From contig NZ_JAOASQ010000029.1 in the NCBI RefSeq assembly GCF_030158565.1, positions 109,381-173,380 of the forward strand: a stretch of 64,000 bases of DNA. Reading direction: 5' to 3'. How positions within the stretch are numbered: the stretch's first letter is position 1; every line of letters begins with the position of its first letter. A model generated the notes under the pieces. The model was given only the letters and a program-made list of their open reading frames with translations. It made no database searches and was not told the origin of the DNA. Shown here piece after piece: positions 30,849 to 40,935 of the stretch. The DNA is from Limnohabitans sp. GTDB lineage: Bacteria > Pseudomonadota > Gammaproteobacteria > Burkholderiales > Burkholderiaceae_C. The translations under genes were made by a program, and so were the position numbers.

Positions 30849-33800
30849 TCAGGCTTCACTGGGGTTGTCGTCAAACCAGCGGTAAAGGGTGGGCAGCACC
30901 ACGAGCGTGAGCAGGGTGGAGGAGATCAGGCCACCAATGACCACGATGGCCAAGGGGCGCTGAACTTCTGAACCCGGCCCCGTGGCAAACAGGAAGGGCA
31001 CCAGGCCCAGCAAGGCCACGGTGGCGGTCATCATGACAGGGCGGAAACGCTGTACGCAGCCTTCACGGACGGCGGTGGCCACATCCATGCCGTCCTCACG
31101 CAGGCGGCGGATGCAGGTGACCAACACCACGCCATTGAGCACGGCGATGCCCCACAAGGCGATGAAGCCCACAGAGGCCGGCACGCTCACGTATTCGCCC
31201 GAGACAAACAAACCGACCAGACCGCCGATGGAGGAGAAGGGCAAGACCAGAATGATCAGGCCCGCCAGCTTGACCGAGCGGAACAGGATGAACAGCAGGA
31301 AGAAAATGGCCACGATGGTCAGTGGCACGATGATGGCCAGTGTGGCCATGGCGCGTTCCATGTTTTCAAACTGACCGCCATACACAAAGTAATAGCCCTC
31401 GGGCAGCTTCAGTTCCTGGTCGATGCGTTGCTGCACTTCGGTCACAAAGCCGGCCAGGTCACGACCCTCCACGTTGGCACCCACCACCACACGGCGTTTG
31501 CCACTTTCCCGGCTGATTTGTGCGGGGCCATCGACTAGCTGAATGCTGGCCAGACTCGACAGCGGCACTTGCGCACCGCCCGGTGTGGGCAGCAAGGTGT
31601 TGCCAATGGCCTCGGCCGATTGGCGTACCTGAGCAGGGAAACGTACCACCACGCTGTAGCGGCGCTCGCCTTCGTAGAGGGTGGTCACGTCTTTGCCACC
31701 GATGGCGGTCTCGATGATGCTTTGCACATCGGCCACGTTCAGGCCATGGCGGGCAATGGCTTTGCGGTCAATGTCCACCGTGAGGGCTTGTTGGCCGGAC
31801 AGACGCTCGATGCGAATGTCGCGGCTGCCTTGCACGCTCTTGAGGATGCGGGCCACTTTTTCCGAAACGTTTTTCAGCTCAGCCAGCTCGTCGCCAAAGA
31901 TCTTGATGGCCACTTGCGAACGCACACCGGTGACCATTTCATCGACCCGTTCCGAGATGGGCTGTGAGAGCACGATCTGCACGCCCGGGATGCTGGACAG
32001 GCGCTGGCGGATGTCTTCGTCGATTTCATCTTGGGTTCGGTCGGATTTCGGATCGAGCAAGACAATCGGATCGGACTCGTTGGGGCCTGCAGGGTCTGCG
32101 GGTGATTCGCCACGGCCCAGTTTGGACACCACCATGCGCACGCCGGGCACTTCGGCGATGGTTTTCATGGCCGCCATTTCCATGCGGATGGATTCGTCCA
32201 GCGAGATGCTGGGCACGCGGTTGATCTGCGGGGTCAGGGCGCCTTCTTTCATGGTGGGCATGAAGGATTTGCCCAGCAAGGGGAACAGCGCCAAGGAGCC
32301 CACCAGCAGGGCCACCGCGACGCCGAGCGTGAGCCGGTTTTGCGCTGTGGCTGCGTCGAGCAGGCGCAGGTAGCGGACTTTCAGGTAAGCGATCAATCGC
32401 GTGTCTTCGCCCGAGCCACCTTTGAGGAAATAGGAGCACAGCACGGGCGACAAGAACAGCGAGACCAGCAAGGACACCGCCAAAGACATGGCGATGGTCA
32501 GCGCCAGGGGCGCGAACATCTTGCCTTCAATGCCTTGCAAGGTCATCAACGGCAGGAACACCAAAATGATGATGGCAATGCCAAAGATGGTGGGGGTGGC
32601 CACTTCGGTGGTGGCAGCCAACACCGTGCGCACCCGCTCGCCCACGCTTTGGCCTGCGTGTCCCAGTCGGTGGTAGACGTTTTCGACCACCACCACGGTG
32701 GCGTCCACCATCAGGCCAATGGCAATGGCCAGGCCCCCCAGTGACATCAGGTTGGCCGAGATGCCGTAGCGGTTCATCAGGATGAAGGTGGTCAGTGGCG
32801 TGATGATCAGGGTGGCCACCACGATCAAACTTGAGCGCACATCACCCAAGAAGACAAACAGCACAACGACGACCAGGAAGATGCCTTCGATCAGCACCTT
32901 GCCCACGGTCCACAGTGCAGAGTCCACCAGTTCGGTGCGATCGTAGTAAGGCACGATCTGCAGGCCACCGGGCAGCATCTGCTGGCGGTTGATTTGATCG
33001 ACACGTTTTTTGACACGCGACACGACTTCTTTGGCGTTGCCCCCGCGCATCATCAGCACGATGCCGGAAACGCCTTCGGTGTAGCCGCCTTTGATGATGG
33101 CACCCTGGCGCACTTCGCTGCCGATTTGCAATTGCGCCACATCGCGCACAAACACGGGCACGCCCGCTTGTTCTTTGATCACGATGTTGCCAATGTCATC
33201 GATGGACTGGATCAGGCCCACGCCACGGATCAGGTATTGCTCATTGACCTGGGGCAGGATGCCGCCGCTGGCGTTGGAGTTGTTGGCGGCAATGGCCTGC
33301 ACCACTTGCTGCACCGAGAGGTTGTAGTGCCGCAGACGTCCAGGGTCGACCAGCGCTTGGTATTGTTTGACATAACCCCCTTGGGAGTTGATCTCGGCCA
33401 CGCCTGGAATGGAGCGCAGCAGAGGGCGAACGACCCAATCTTGGATGGTTCGCCGTTCGGTCAATTCTTGCGGCGTGAGGGCGCGTTGGCCGTCATCGGG
33501 CCGCTCCAAGGTGTATTGGTACACCTCGCCCAGGCCAGTCGAGACAGGCCCCAACACCGGGGCAATGCCCGCAGGCATGCGGGGCGTGACTTCGATCAGG
33601 CGTTCGGTGACCAGTTGTCTGGCGAAGTAAACATCGGTCTTGTCGGTGAACACCAAGGTGATGATGGACAGGCCGCTCTTGTTGAGCGAGCGCATTTCCA
33701 CCAAGCCAGGCAAGCCGGTCATGGCGATTTCCAGCGGCACGGTCACAAAGCGTTCGATCTCTTCGGGTGACCGACCGGGGGCTTCTGTGGCCACCTGAAC

Positions 33801-33938
33801 CTGGACGTTGGTCACATCCGGAAAGGCATCGACCGACAGGCGCGTGGCTTCACGCAGACCAAAGGCGCAAAGCACCAGTGCGAGGACCACAACAATCAGG
33901 CGCTGGCTCAGCGCCCCACGGATCATGGAGATGATCAT
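30849..33938 (-). CDS. Heavy-metal efflux RND permease (CzcA/CusA family)
   Basis: A 1029-residue RND transporter of the HME type, with two large periplasmic loops and 12 helices. The N-terminus (RLSVDAFPDVTNVQVQVATEAPGRSPEE) is diagnostic. In the fourth helix the sequence IAIGLMVDATVVVVEN has one Asp (412) and one Glu (419); the extra first Asp of Zn/Co-exporting CzcA is absent, which is closer to CusA. The substrate is therefore undecided (monovalent Cu/Ag or divalent cations). It is preceded by adaptor and outer-membrane genes and followed by a PII-like gene. No metal-sensor gene is adjacent. Confidence 0.92.
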   Translation of the reverse strand: MIISMIRGALSQRLIVVVLALVLCAFGLREATRLSVDAFPDVTNVQVQVATEAPGRSPEEIERFVTVPLEIAMTGLPGLVEMRSLNKSGLSIITLVFTDKTDVYFARQLVTERLIEVTPRMPAGIAPVLGPVSTGLGEVYQYTLERPDDGQRALTPQELTERRTIQDWVVRPLLRSIPGVAEINSQGGYVKQYQALVDPGRLRHYNLSVQQVVQAIAANNSNASGGILPQVNEQYLIRGVGLIQSIDDIGNIVIKEQAGVPVFVRDVAQLQIGSEVRQGAIIKGGYTEGVSGIVLMMRGGNAKEVVSRVKKRVDQINRQQMLPGGLQIVPYYDRTELVDSALWTVGKVLIEGIFLVVVVLFVFLGDVRSSLIVVATLIITPLTTFILMNRYGISANLMSLGGLAIAIGLMVDATVVVVENVYHRLGHAGQSVGERVRTVLAATTEVATPTIFGIAIIILVFLPLMTLQGIEGKMFAPLALTIAMSLAVSLLVSLFLSPVLCSYFLKGGSGEDTRLIAYLKVRYLRLLDAATAQNRLTLGVAVALLVGSLALFPLLGKSFMPTMKEGALTPQINRVPSISLDESIRMEMAAMKTIAEVPGVRMVVSKLGRGESPADPAGPNESDPIVLLDPKSDRTQDEIDEDIRQRLSSIPGVQIVLSQPISERVDEMVTGVRSQVAIKIFGDELAELKNVSEKVARILKSVQGSRDIRIERLSGQQALTVDIDRKAIARHGLNVADVQSIIETAIGGKDVTTLYEGERRYSVVVRFPAQVRQSAEAIGNTLLPTPGGAQVPLSSLASIQLVDGPAQISRESGKRRVVVGANVEGRDLAGFVTEVQQRIDQELKLPEGYYFVYGGQFENMERAMATLAIIVPLTIVAIFFLLFILFRSVKLAGLIILVLPFSSIGGLVGLFVSGEYVSVPASVGFIALWGIAVLNGVVLVTCIRRLREDGMDVATAVREGCVQRFRPVMMTATVALLGLVPFLFATGPGSEVQRPLAIVVIGGLISSTLLTLVVLPTLYRWFDDNPSEA

Positions 33939-33941
33939 GCG

Positions 33942-35111
33942 TTACTCCAACTCAGCGCGTTTGCGCTCGTTGTTCATGTGAAAAGCACCTTCGGTGACCA
34001 CTTCCGTGCCTTCGGTCAGACCTTTGAGTACGGGGCGCATGTCGTCTTGTGCAGGGGCCAATTCGACGGGTGTGAGGCGAAAGCGTTGCTCAGCGGTGCG
34101 CACAAAGACGTGGTCGCGGTCGTTTTCGCGCACCACGGCTTGCGCAGGCAAGGCCAGCGTCTGTTGCGCTCCGCCGCGCACACGCATGGTGGCCAGCATC
34201 TGGGGCTTCAGGTCGCGCTTGGGGTTGTCCACTTGCGTGCGGATGGTCACGCTGCGGGTCTCGGGCGAGACGGTGTCGCCCACATAGACGATCTTGCCCG
34301 ACAGTGAGCGGTTGCCCAGTGCCGGCACTTCGATCATCACGGTTTGGCCCGCTTGCACGGAGCGTGCGGTTTGTTCGGGCAGTGCGCCCACCACCCACAC
34401 CGTGTCCAGATCGGCCACGGTGAACAAATGGTCACCCGGTTGAGCCACTTGCCCGTTGCTGACTTTGCGCTCGATCACCACACCGGCCAGTGTGGCGCTG
34501 ACGGCCGCCACGGGGTGCAGTGTGCCTTGGTCTTTGAGGCGATCAATGGCTTCGGAGGGCAAGCCCATCAAACGCAACTGGTCGCCTGCGGCACGCAACT
34601 CCGCACGGGCGACGGCCAGCTCGGATTCTCGGCGTTGCAATTCCGCCGAGCCGATCACATCGGCCTGGATGAGCTGACGCGCCCTGTCGACTGCCCGTTC
34701 GGCTTGCGATGCGGCAGAGTGCGCTTTGAGAAAGCCCATTTGCGCGGTGGTCAGTTCGCTGCTGGCCAGACGCGCCAATGCTTGACCGCGTTGAACCCGG
34801 TCACCGACTTCCGCCAGAACTTCAGTCACGCGCCCTGTGACAGCTGCACCAATGCGGGTGACCAAGCGGTCATTGGCCTCGATGCGGCCTGAAATCTCAA
34901 GCCACGGGATGATTTGCTGTGTTTCCAGTTTGCTCACTTTGAACTGGTTGGCCATCTCAGGTTTGATCACCACACTCAAAGGATCGGCTTCGGCGGTGGC
35001 GGCTGGTGTGGGCGCTGAAGCTTTGTCGCCGCAGGCGGCCAACAACAAGACGCTGGTGCCCAAGAGCATGGACAAGACGGTGCGTTGGAGGGTGAAGGAT
35101 TGGGGTGTCAT
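33942..35111 (-). CDS. RND efflux periplasmic adaptor (CzcB/CusB family), lipoprotein
   Basis: A 389-residue adaptor. The signal has a lipobox-like LLLAACGDK, so it is probably anchored in the inner membrane. Family features are GRIEANDRLVTRIGAAVTGRVTEV, DRVQRGQALARLASSEL, a coiled-coil hairpin (about 120-180) and GNRSLSGKIVYVGDTV. It bridges the RND pump and the outer-membrane channel. ATG 35111 was chosen over TTG 35126. The stop lies three bases before the RND gene start. Confidence 0.9.
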   Translation of the reverse strand: MTPQSFTLQRTVLSMLLGTSVLLLAACGDKASAPTPAATAEADPLSVVIKPEMANQFKVSKLETQQIIPWLEISGRIEANDRLVTRIGAAVTGRVTEVLAEVGDRVQRGQALARLASSELTTAQMGFLKAHSAASQAERAVDRARQLIQADVIGSAELQRRESELAVARAELRAAGDQLRLMGLPSEAIDRLKDQGTLHPVAAVSATLAGVVIERKVSNGQVAQPGDHLFTVADLDTVWVVGALPEQTARSVQAGQTVMIEVPALGNRSLSGKIVYVGDTVSPETRSVTIRTQVDNPKRDLKPQMLATMRVRGGAQQTLALPAQAVVRENDRDHVFVRTAEQRFRLTPVELAPAQDDMRPVLKGLTEGTEVVTEGAFHMNNERKRAELE

Positions 35112-35129
35112 GACGAGGTCCTGCAAAAT

Positions 35130-36446
35130 TCAAGAAGGTGTGTGTTCGATGTTCTGGCCGATCAACTGGTCCAGCATGACGCGCGCTTCTTGCAACTGGT
35201 AGCGTGCCTGGATCAGGTCAGCGCGGACGCTGCGCAACACGCGTTGCGCGTCCAACACATCCAGAATGCCCCGCTCACCAAAGCGGTAAGCGGCTTGTGC
35301 CACGCGCAAGGCCGCTTCGGCCTCGCGCACGGAGCCCTGGCTCAAGGCCTCGATGCGCAGACGCGCCATCTCCAGGGACTTCCAGGTCAACAACACTTGT
35401 TGGGACAGCTCGGCCTTGCGCCCTTCCAGGCGTATTTGGGCGCGCTCCAGTTCGGCACTGGCTTGTGCGATGGGCCCTGAGCGCCTGTCCAGCAAAGGAA
35501 GCTGAACGCCCACGCCCCATTGGCCTTGACGAAACTCCGGATCACGGCTTTGGCTATAGCGCAACTCCACGCCTGGCCAGCGGCTGGATTCGGCGCTGCG
35601 CAGTTGCGCTTGCGCTTTGTTCACATCGGTTTGCAGCAAACTCAACTCGGTGTTGTGCTTGAGCATCAATTGCTGCAGTTGCGCCATGTCCAGCAACTCT
35701 TGGCTGTCTTTCAGATCGCCTTGCAGTCGCCATTGCGCAGGCAGCTGGCCGGCAGCCAATTGGTTCAGCTGGATCTTGCTTTGTTCCACCATCAGGCGCG
35801 CTGTTTGAAGGCGTTCACGGGCGGTGATGATTTCGGCATCGGCCTTGATGATCTCGTAGCGTGCGGCTTCTCCGCTCTCTACCCTGATGCGCACACGTTC
35901 GCGCACCTGCTCCAGCAGCTGCACATCGTCGGCTGCCGCGGTCGCCTGGGCCTGGTGCAGCAGGCCTTGGTATATGAACAAGCGCACCTGGCTCACCAGC
36001 CCGTTGCGGGTTTGGCCAATCACGTGTTTGCTTTCAAGCTCCGACGCGTTGGCGAAGTCAATCCGCGCTTGGCGGCCGTAGGGATTTTCGATGGGTTGAC
36101 TGAGGGTCCAGCTTCGCAATGCGCCCGATGTCACGCCCGGGATGCGTGCCGTATTGTGGCCTTGTGTCCAGTCAAAACGTGGGTTGGGCAGTGCCCTGGC
36201 GGTTTGGATGCCCGATTTGGCGGCGTCGAGCGCGCTTTGTGCTGCGCGCAACTGGGGGTTGTGCTCGAGGACGGTGGCGATGATCTGTGCCTGGGCCAGT
36301 TCGGGGGCGGTGGCCGGGTTGATGGGGTTGATCGCTGCAGGCGGTGTGGTTTGTGCCAGCGCGCTGTGCATCAAGAGCGTGAGGGGCCAAGCCCAATGCC
36401 AGCTTGGGCGTTTGGCTTGCCCGTTGGCAGATGTGGATAGGCGCAT
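35130..36446 (-). CDS. RND efflux outer-membrane factor (CzcC/TolC family)
   Basis: A 438-residue protein with an N-terminal signal (about 1-31, ending in HSALAQ) and the two-repeat TolC fold: long amphipathic helices near 85-125, 160-230, 290-340 and 370-430. Typical segments are LEHNPQLRAAQSALDAAKSGI and WGVGVQLPLLDRRSGPIAQA. It is the first gene of the efflux operon (czcC-czcB-czcA-PII-like). No clear promoter or metal-regulator site was recognised in the 159 bases upstream. Confidence 0.9.
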   Translation of the reverse strand: MRLSTSANGQAKRPSWHWAWPLTLLMHSALAQTTPPAAINPINPATAPELAQAQIIATVLEHNPQLRAAQSALDAAKSGIQTARALPNPRFDWTQGHNTARIPGVTSGALRSWTLSQPIENPYGRQARIDFANASELESKHVIGQTRNGLVSQVRLFIYQGLLHQAQATAAADDVQLLEQVRERVRIRVESGEAARYEIIKADAEIITARERLQTARLMVEQSKIQLNQLAAGQLPAQWRLQGDLKDSQELLDMAQLQQLMLKHNTELSLLQTDVNKAQAQLRSAESSRWPGVELRYSQSRDPEFRQGQWGVGVQLPLLDRRSGPIAQASAELERAQIRLEGRKAELSQQVLLTWKSLEMARLRIEALSQGSVREAEAALRVAQAAYRFGERGILDVLDAQRVLRSVRADLIQARYQLQEARVMLDQLIGQNIEHTPS

Positions 36447-36534
36447 GGGTTTGTTCCGTGGTTCAAAAAACAGATCGAATCCTAAAGCCTGAGAGGCTTT
36501 TGAAAAAGCAGATTATTGATGACCATCAGTTCGT

Positions 36535-36556
36535 AAAAAACTGAATGTTTTCAGTT
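36535..36556 (-). terminator. Intrinsic terminator of the glutathione peroxidase gene
   Basis: On the minus strand AACTGAA and TTCAGTT form a 7-bp stem with a 4-base loop (36539-36556), followed by T's read from the A-run at 36535-36540. It lies 50 bases after the gpx stop. Confidence 0.7.
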
Positions 36557-36605
36557 CACCATGTCGGTGAATGCCTGCCGAGGGCCGGCGAGTCGCTGGC
36601 CCGCA

Positions 36606-37088
36606 TCAAGCGGCCAGTGCCGCCTCAATGTCTTGAGCGATCTTTGCGGGGGCATCTTGCGGCGCGTAGCGCTTGATCACGCGGCCGTCTTTGCCCACCA
36701 GGAACTTGGTGAAGTTCCACTTGATGGCCTTGCTGCCCAAAATGCCGGGGGCTTCGGCGGTGAGCCATTGGTAGAGCGGGTGAGCGCTGTCGCCGTTGAC
36801 TTTGACCTTGCTCATCATTTGGAAGCTCACGCCGTAGTTCTTCTGGCAGAAGTTGGCGATCTGGGCGTCGTCGCCCGGGTCCTGGCTGGCGAACTGGTTG
36901 CACGGAAAACCGATCACGGCCAGGCCTTGTGCGCCGTATTGCTGGTGCAGTTTTTCCAGGCCGGTGAATTGGGGCGTGAAGCCGCAGGCGCTGGCGGTGT
37001 TCACGATCAACATGACTTGGCCTTTGTATTGGTTCAAGGCCACGGTTTGGCCGTCGATGCCGAGGGCTTCAAAGTCGTACAGGCTCAT
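36606..37088 (-). CDS. Glutathione peroxidase (Cys type)
   Basis: A 160-residue thioredoxin-fold peroxidase. The catalytic Cys is in NTASACGFTPQ (a Cys, not selenocysteine). The Gln in GFPCNQFASQDPG and the Trp in IKWNFTKFLVG complete the active site. It reduces hydrogen peroxide and lipid hydroperoxides with thioredoxin or glutathione. ATG 37088 gives the MSLYDFEAL start; an upstream in-frame ATG at 37100 is only four residues away. The EamA gene lies 13 bases upstream on the same strand, so the two may be co-transcribed. Confidence 0.93.
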   Translation of the reverse strand: MSLYDFEALGIDGQTVALNQYKGQVMLIVNTASACGFTPQFTGLEKLHQQYGAQGLAVIGFPCNQFASQDPGDDAQIANFCQKNYGVSFQMMSKVKVNGDSAHPLYQWLTAEAPGILGSKAIKWNFTKFLVGKDGRVIKRYAPQDAPAKIAQDIEAALAA

Positions 37089-37101
37089 GGGGTGCTCCAA
37101 T

Positions 37102-37995
37102 TCAGTCGTGTTGCGAAGGGCCGACCACCGACAGCAGCGCTGCCAGCAGAATCAAGGCGCCGCCCCATAAGGTGCGGCTGTCCCATTGGGAGGCACCCAG
37201 TATGACGGAAGACACGCTGGCAAACAGCACCTCGGACAACATGACCAGGGCCGTGGTGTGGGCAGCCAGCCGCGCCGCACCGTATTGCAGCGCCAGGTTA
37301 CCCAACAGAAAAGACACGCACAGCAGGGCGACAAAAGGCAGCCAGGCCCAGTCGGGGTAGGCCCCCGTGCTGACCACGCCTGTGGCCAGTCCGACCAAGG
37401 CTGCGGCCGTGGCCATGACCGCGCCACCCCCAAACATGGCCAGGGTGCGCGAGGCGCTGGGACTGTCCTTGAGCTTGAGCAGCAGCGCGTTGGTCACCGC
37501 AAAGGTGAAGCCGCTGAGCAAGGCCAGCACATCGGCCAGGCTCTCGGGTACGGGCCAGGGGGTTTCGGGGGTCTTGAGCACGATGACCAGACCGGCCAGC
37601 GCCATGAGCAGCCGCAGCAGCGCCATGGGGCGCGGTTTGTCGCCCAGCATCAGCCAGGCCACCAGCACCGACCAGGCGGGCATCAGGTAAAACAGCAGCA
37701 CCACGCGCACCACATCGCCCACGGTCACGGCCCAGTTGAAACCCACATTGGTCAGGCCGGAAGCCAGCAGCAGCCACCACAGACCGGGGTGCGCACGCCA
37801 GCTCAGCAGGCGGCCGCTGCGCCAGAGGTGCAAACCGATGGCAAGGGTGACAAAACCGTAAACCAGCGCGGTGGCCCACAGCGGGTGCAGACCCATCGCT
37901 TCGAGGTGTTTGAATGGCCACCAGCAAATGCCCCAGACCAAGGCATTGAACAGCAGCCCGGCCACAGCCAGGCTTGTGTTGGTGGGGCGAGCCAT
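37102..37995 (-). CDS. EamA/DMT family transporter
   Basis: A 297-residue membrane protein with about ten helices in two EamA repeats. The first repeat starts LLFNALVWGICWWPF and contains GLTNVGFNWAVTVGDVVRVVLLFYL; the second contains FLLGNLALQYGAARLAAHTTALVMLSEVLFA. ATG 37995 was chosen because the long upstream extension lies over the DedA gene. Cargo is unknown; relatives export amino acids or metabolites. Confidence 0.85.
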   Translation of the reverse strand: MARPTNTSLAVAGLLFNALVWGICWWPFKHLEAMGLHPLWATALVYGFVTLAIGLHLWRSGRLLSWRAHPGLWWLLLASGLTNVGFNWAVTVGDVVRVVLLFYLMPAWSVLVAWLMLGDKPRPMALLRLLMALAGLVIVLKTPETPWPVPESLADVLALLSGFTFAVTNALLLKLKDSPSASRTLAMFGGGAVMATAAALVGLATGVVSTGAYPDWAWLPFVALLCVSFLLGNLALQYGAARLAAHTTALVMLSEVLFASVSSVILGASQWDSRTLWGGALILLAALLSVVGPSQHD

Positions 37996-38003
37996 GGCGA
38001 GGC

Positions 38004-38633
38004 TCAGAGGGTGTCGTTCGGTTGTGCTGCCGCAGCTTTGTGCTTGCGCCACCAGCGCCAGCCCACCCAGCCCAGCCCCAAGGCCAGCAGAGCAAAAATG
38101 CCGTGCTGGAATTGGCGCAGGACGCCAAACATCCAGTCCCAGTTTTGGGCGCCAAAGTAGCCCAGGTACACCCAGATCGGCACGCTGATCAGGGCGGCAA
38201 AGCCGTCCATCAGGAACCAGGTGGGGAAGGTGACGCGGTGGCTCATGCCGGCCGAGAAGAACACGGGGGTGCGCAAGCCGGGCAGAAAGCGGGCCACGAA
38301 CATGACCCACTTGCCATATTTGTGGAAGGCGTCTTGCGCGCTGGTGAAGCGCTCGGGTGTCAGGATTTTGCGAAAGCCGGGCATTTGCGAGATGCGTTGG
38401 CCATAAAGACGGCCGAGTGTGAACATCAGCCCGTCGCCGATCATCACGCCGGCCATGCCCACGGCAAACATGGTGTGCACATCGGCGTGGCCCAGCCCGG
38501 CGATGACACCGCCGGTCACCAGCGTCACGTCTTCAGGGACAGGAATGCCGAAGCCACAGACCAACAGCATCACGAACACGGCCCAGTAGCCGTACTCGGT
38601 GAAGATGGGCATCAGAAATTGAAAAACTTCCAT
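38004..38633 (-). CDS. DedA family membrane protein
   Basis: A 209-residue inner-membrane protein. The family signature is split into VCGFGIPVPEDVTLVTGG and GKWVMFVARFLPGLRTPVFFSAG; the Glu/Asp in PVPED and the Arg pair in RFLPGLR are conserved residues of lipid-scramblase-like DedA proteins. The stop lies eight bases upstream of the EamA start. It is divergent from alr across about 209 bases. Confidence 0.9.
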   Translation of the reverse strand: MEVFQFLMPIFTEYGYWAVFVMLLVCGFGIPVPEDVTLVTGGVIAGLGHADVHTMFAVGMAGVMIGDGLMFTLGRLYGQRISQMPGFRKILTPERFTSAQDAFHKYGKWVMFVARFLPGLRTPVFFSAGMSHRVTFPTWFLMDGFAALISVPIWVYLGYFGAQNWDWMFGVLRQFQHGIFALLALGLGWVGWRWWRKHKAAAAQPNDTL

Positions 38634-38842
38634 CGAATATCAAAGTTCAACCAGCGCCTTGGCGGGGGAGCGGAATGCTCCGTCTGCACAGGCAGCGGGC
38701 CAGTGTAATTCATTTGCATGACCCCTTTTGGGCAGGGTCGCAAGGGGTATTCCCGAGTGCATTCAGGCCTTGGTGGTGCTGACGGAATGGGGTTAGATTG
38801 CTGGCACACTTGGACTTTCACAAATTTCAGGCGATCTGTTGC

Positions 38843-39940
38843 ATGCCCCGTCCCATTCAGGCCACCATCCATACCGCTGCGCTGCGCCACAACCTCGAGG
38901 CTGCCCGTCAAGCCGCACCCGATGCCCAGGTCTGGGCGGTGGTCAAGGCCAATGCTTATGGGCACGGCATCGAGCGGGTGTTTGAAGGTCTGCGCGGTGC
39001 CGATGGCTTTGCCCTGCTGGATTTGAGTGAGGCTGAGCGGGTGCGTGCTTTGGGCTGGCGCGGCCCGATTTTGTTGCTCGAAGGGGTCTTTGAGGCCCGC
39101 GATCTGGAGCTGTGCTCGCGTCTGCACCTGTGGCACACGGTGCATTGCGACGAACAAATCGACATGCTGGCGCTGCACAAGACGCACGAGCCGCACCGGG
39201 TGTTCCTCAAGATGAACTCGGGCATGAACCGCCTCGGCTTTGCGCCGCAGCGCTACCGCTCGGCCTGGACGCGACTGAACGCTTTGCCCCAGGTGGACGA
39301 GATTTCGCTGATCACCCATTTCAGCGATGCCGATGGCGACAAAGGCATTGCCGAGCAAGTGGCCCGGTTTGAAGAAGCCACCCGCGACCTGCCAGGCGAG
39401 CGCAGCCTGAGCAACAGCGCTGCCACATTGCGCCATGCCCAAGAGGCCAGCGTCAAGGCCGACTGGATCCGTCCGGGCATTGCGCTGTATGGCAGCTCGC
39501 CGGATTTCCCGGCGCATTCGGCCGCCGATTGGGGCTTGCAGCCCGCCATGAGCCTGCACGCGAACATCATCGCGCTGCAGCAGTTGCAAGTGGGCGACAG
39601 CGTGGGCTATGGCTCCAGCTTTGTGGCCGATCGGCCGATGCGCATCGGCGTGGTGGCTTGCGGTTATGCCGATGGCTACCCGCGCATTTGCCCCACCGGC
39701 ACGCCGGTGCTGGTGGATGGCGTGCGCAGCCGCACCTTGGGCCGTGTGAGCATGGACATGCTGGCGGTGGACTTGAGCGATTTGCCCGAGGCCGGCATGG
39801 GCAGCCGCGTGACCTTGTGGGGGCGCGCCGCCAATGGTGCGGTGCTGAGCATCGACGAGGTTGCCCAGTCCGCAGGCACGGTGGGCTACGAGCTGATGTG
39901 CGCACTGTCCCAGCGCGTGCCGGTCGTTAACGAAGACTGA
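38843..39940 (+). CDS. alr: Alanine racemase
   Basis: A 365-residue PLP enzyme. Lys35 in [10 protein letters not shown] is the PLP lysine and the Tyr in DSVGYGSSF is the second catalytic base. Other landmarks are [17 protein letters not shown] and [11 protein letters not shown]. It converts L-alanine to D-alanine for peptidoglycan. ATG 38843 was chosen; an in-frame ATG at 38798 would add 15 residues. It is divergent from dedA. Confidence 0.95.
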   Translation: MPRPIQATIHTAALRHNLEAARQAAPDAQVWAVVKANAYGHGIERVFEGLRGADGFALLDLSEAERVRALGWRGPILLLEGVFEARDLELCSRLHLWHTVHCDEQIDMLALHKTHEPHRVFLKMNSGMNRLGFAPQRYRSAWTRLNALPQVDEISLITHFSDADGDKGIAEQVARFEEATRDLPGERSLSNSAATLRHAQEASVKADWIRPGIALYGSSPDFPAHSAADWGLQPAMSLHANIIALQQLQVGDSVGYGSSFVADRPMRIGVVACGYADGYPRICPTGTPVLVDGVRSRTLGRVSMDMLAVDLSDLPEAGMGSRVTLWGRAANGAVLSIDEVAQSAGTVGYELMCALSQRVPVVNED

Positions 39941-40004
39941 TCTGGCCCTTGGCCCTTGCTGCAAGCGTGACAAGCCTTCTGGCAGGCCACGGTGACAATG
40001 GCCC

Positions 40005-40928
40005 ATGCCCCACCGATCGCCCACGCACCGCCATGATCAAACCGCTTTGATGGCCGCGCTGGCCCTGATCGTGATCTGGGGGGCCAACTTCACGCTGCAA
40101 AAGTTCCTGTTCGACTTGATTTCGCCCACCGGTTTCTTGATGGCGCGGTACATCATCATGCCTTCGTGTGCGCTCTTGTTGATGCGCTGGCGCCTGGGCC
40201 GCTGGCTGCCCGCTTTGCCTCGTAAAGACCTGTTGCACATGGCCTGGCTGGGCTTTGCGGGTCACACCCTGCACGTGGGCTTGGTCACTTACGGCATCCA
40301 TTGGTCCACCGCGTTTTCCAGCGCGGTCATCCTCGCGTGTGGTCCGGTCTTCACCTTGCTGATCCTGCGTTACAAGGGCCTTGAGCGCTTGAGTCTGGCC
40401 CAGATTCTGGGTGTGGCGCTGGCGCTGGGTGGCGTCTTGATGTTTTTGTCCGACAAGCTGTTGGGCGGCCACTGGCGGGCCGGTGGCGGTGATCTGGTCT
40501 TGCTGATCGCCGCCAGCCTGTTTTCTTATTACACCGTGGCGGCCAAGCCGCTCATGCAGCGGCATGGGCCGGTGCTGACCATGGGTTACACCACCTTGCT
40601 CGGCAGCCTGCCGATTTTGCTTTTGTCGATGCCGGTGGGCCTGCAGGCCCCATGGGCCACGCTCGATGCGTGGGCCTGGGCGGGCCTGTTTTGGTCGGTG
40701 CTGGTGTCGGCCTTCATGGGTTGGCTGATCTGGGGATGGATCAACATCGTGCGTGGCGTGGCCCGCACCGCGCCCCTGATGTATTTGATGCCGCCCATGA
40801 CGGGCCTGTTCGCCTGGGCCTGGTCGGGCGAGCACTACACCTGGATCAAGATCGCCGGGGCTGGCGTGATCTTGTCGGGCGTGGCGTTGGCGCAGTACGC
40901 CGGGCAGATCAAGTGGCGCTTGCGCTGA
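40005..40928 (+). CDS. EamA/DMT family transporter
   Basis: A 307-residue protein with ten helices in two EamA repeats. The first starts LALIVIWGANFTLQKFLFDLI, and the second includes WTSVLV-type helices, GWINIVRGVARTAPLMYLMPP and VILSGVALAQYAG. Cargo is unknown. It ends seven bases before the TSUP gene on the opposite strand, so the two are convergent. Confidence 0.85.
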   Translation: MPHRSPTHRHDQTALMAALALIVIWGANFTLQKFLFDLISPTGFLMARYIIMPSCALLLMRWRLGRWLPALPRKDLLHMAWLGFAGHTLHVGLVTYGIHWSTAFSSAVILACGPVFTLLILRYKGLERLSLAQILGVALALGGVLMFLSDKLLGGHWRAGGGDLVLLIAASLFSYYTVAAKPLMQRHGPVLTMGYTTLLGSLPILLLSMPVGLQAPWATLDAWAWAGLFWSVLVSAFMGWLIWGWINIVRGVARTAPLMYLMPPMTGLFAWAWSGEHYTWIKIAGAGVILSGVALAQYAGQIKWRLR

Positions 40929-40935
40929 AGTGGCC

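Noticed and set aside
36606..37088. Selenocysteine glutathione peroxidase
   Set aside because: The catalytic position is a normal Cys codon and no in-frame TGA is seen.
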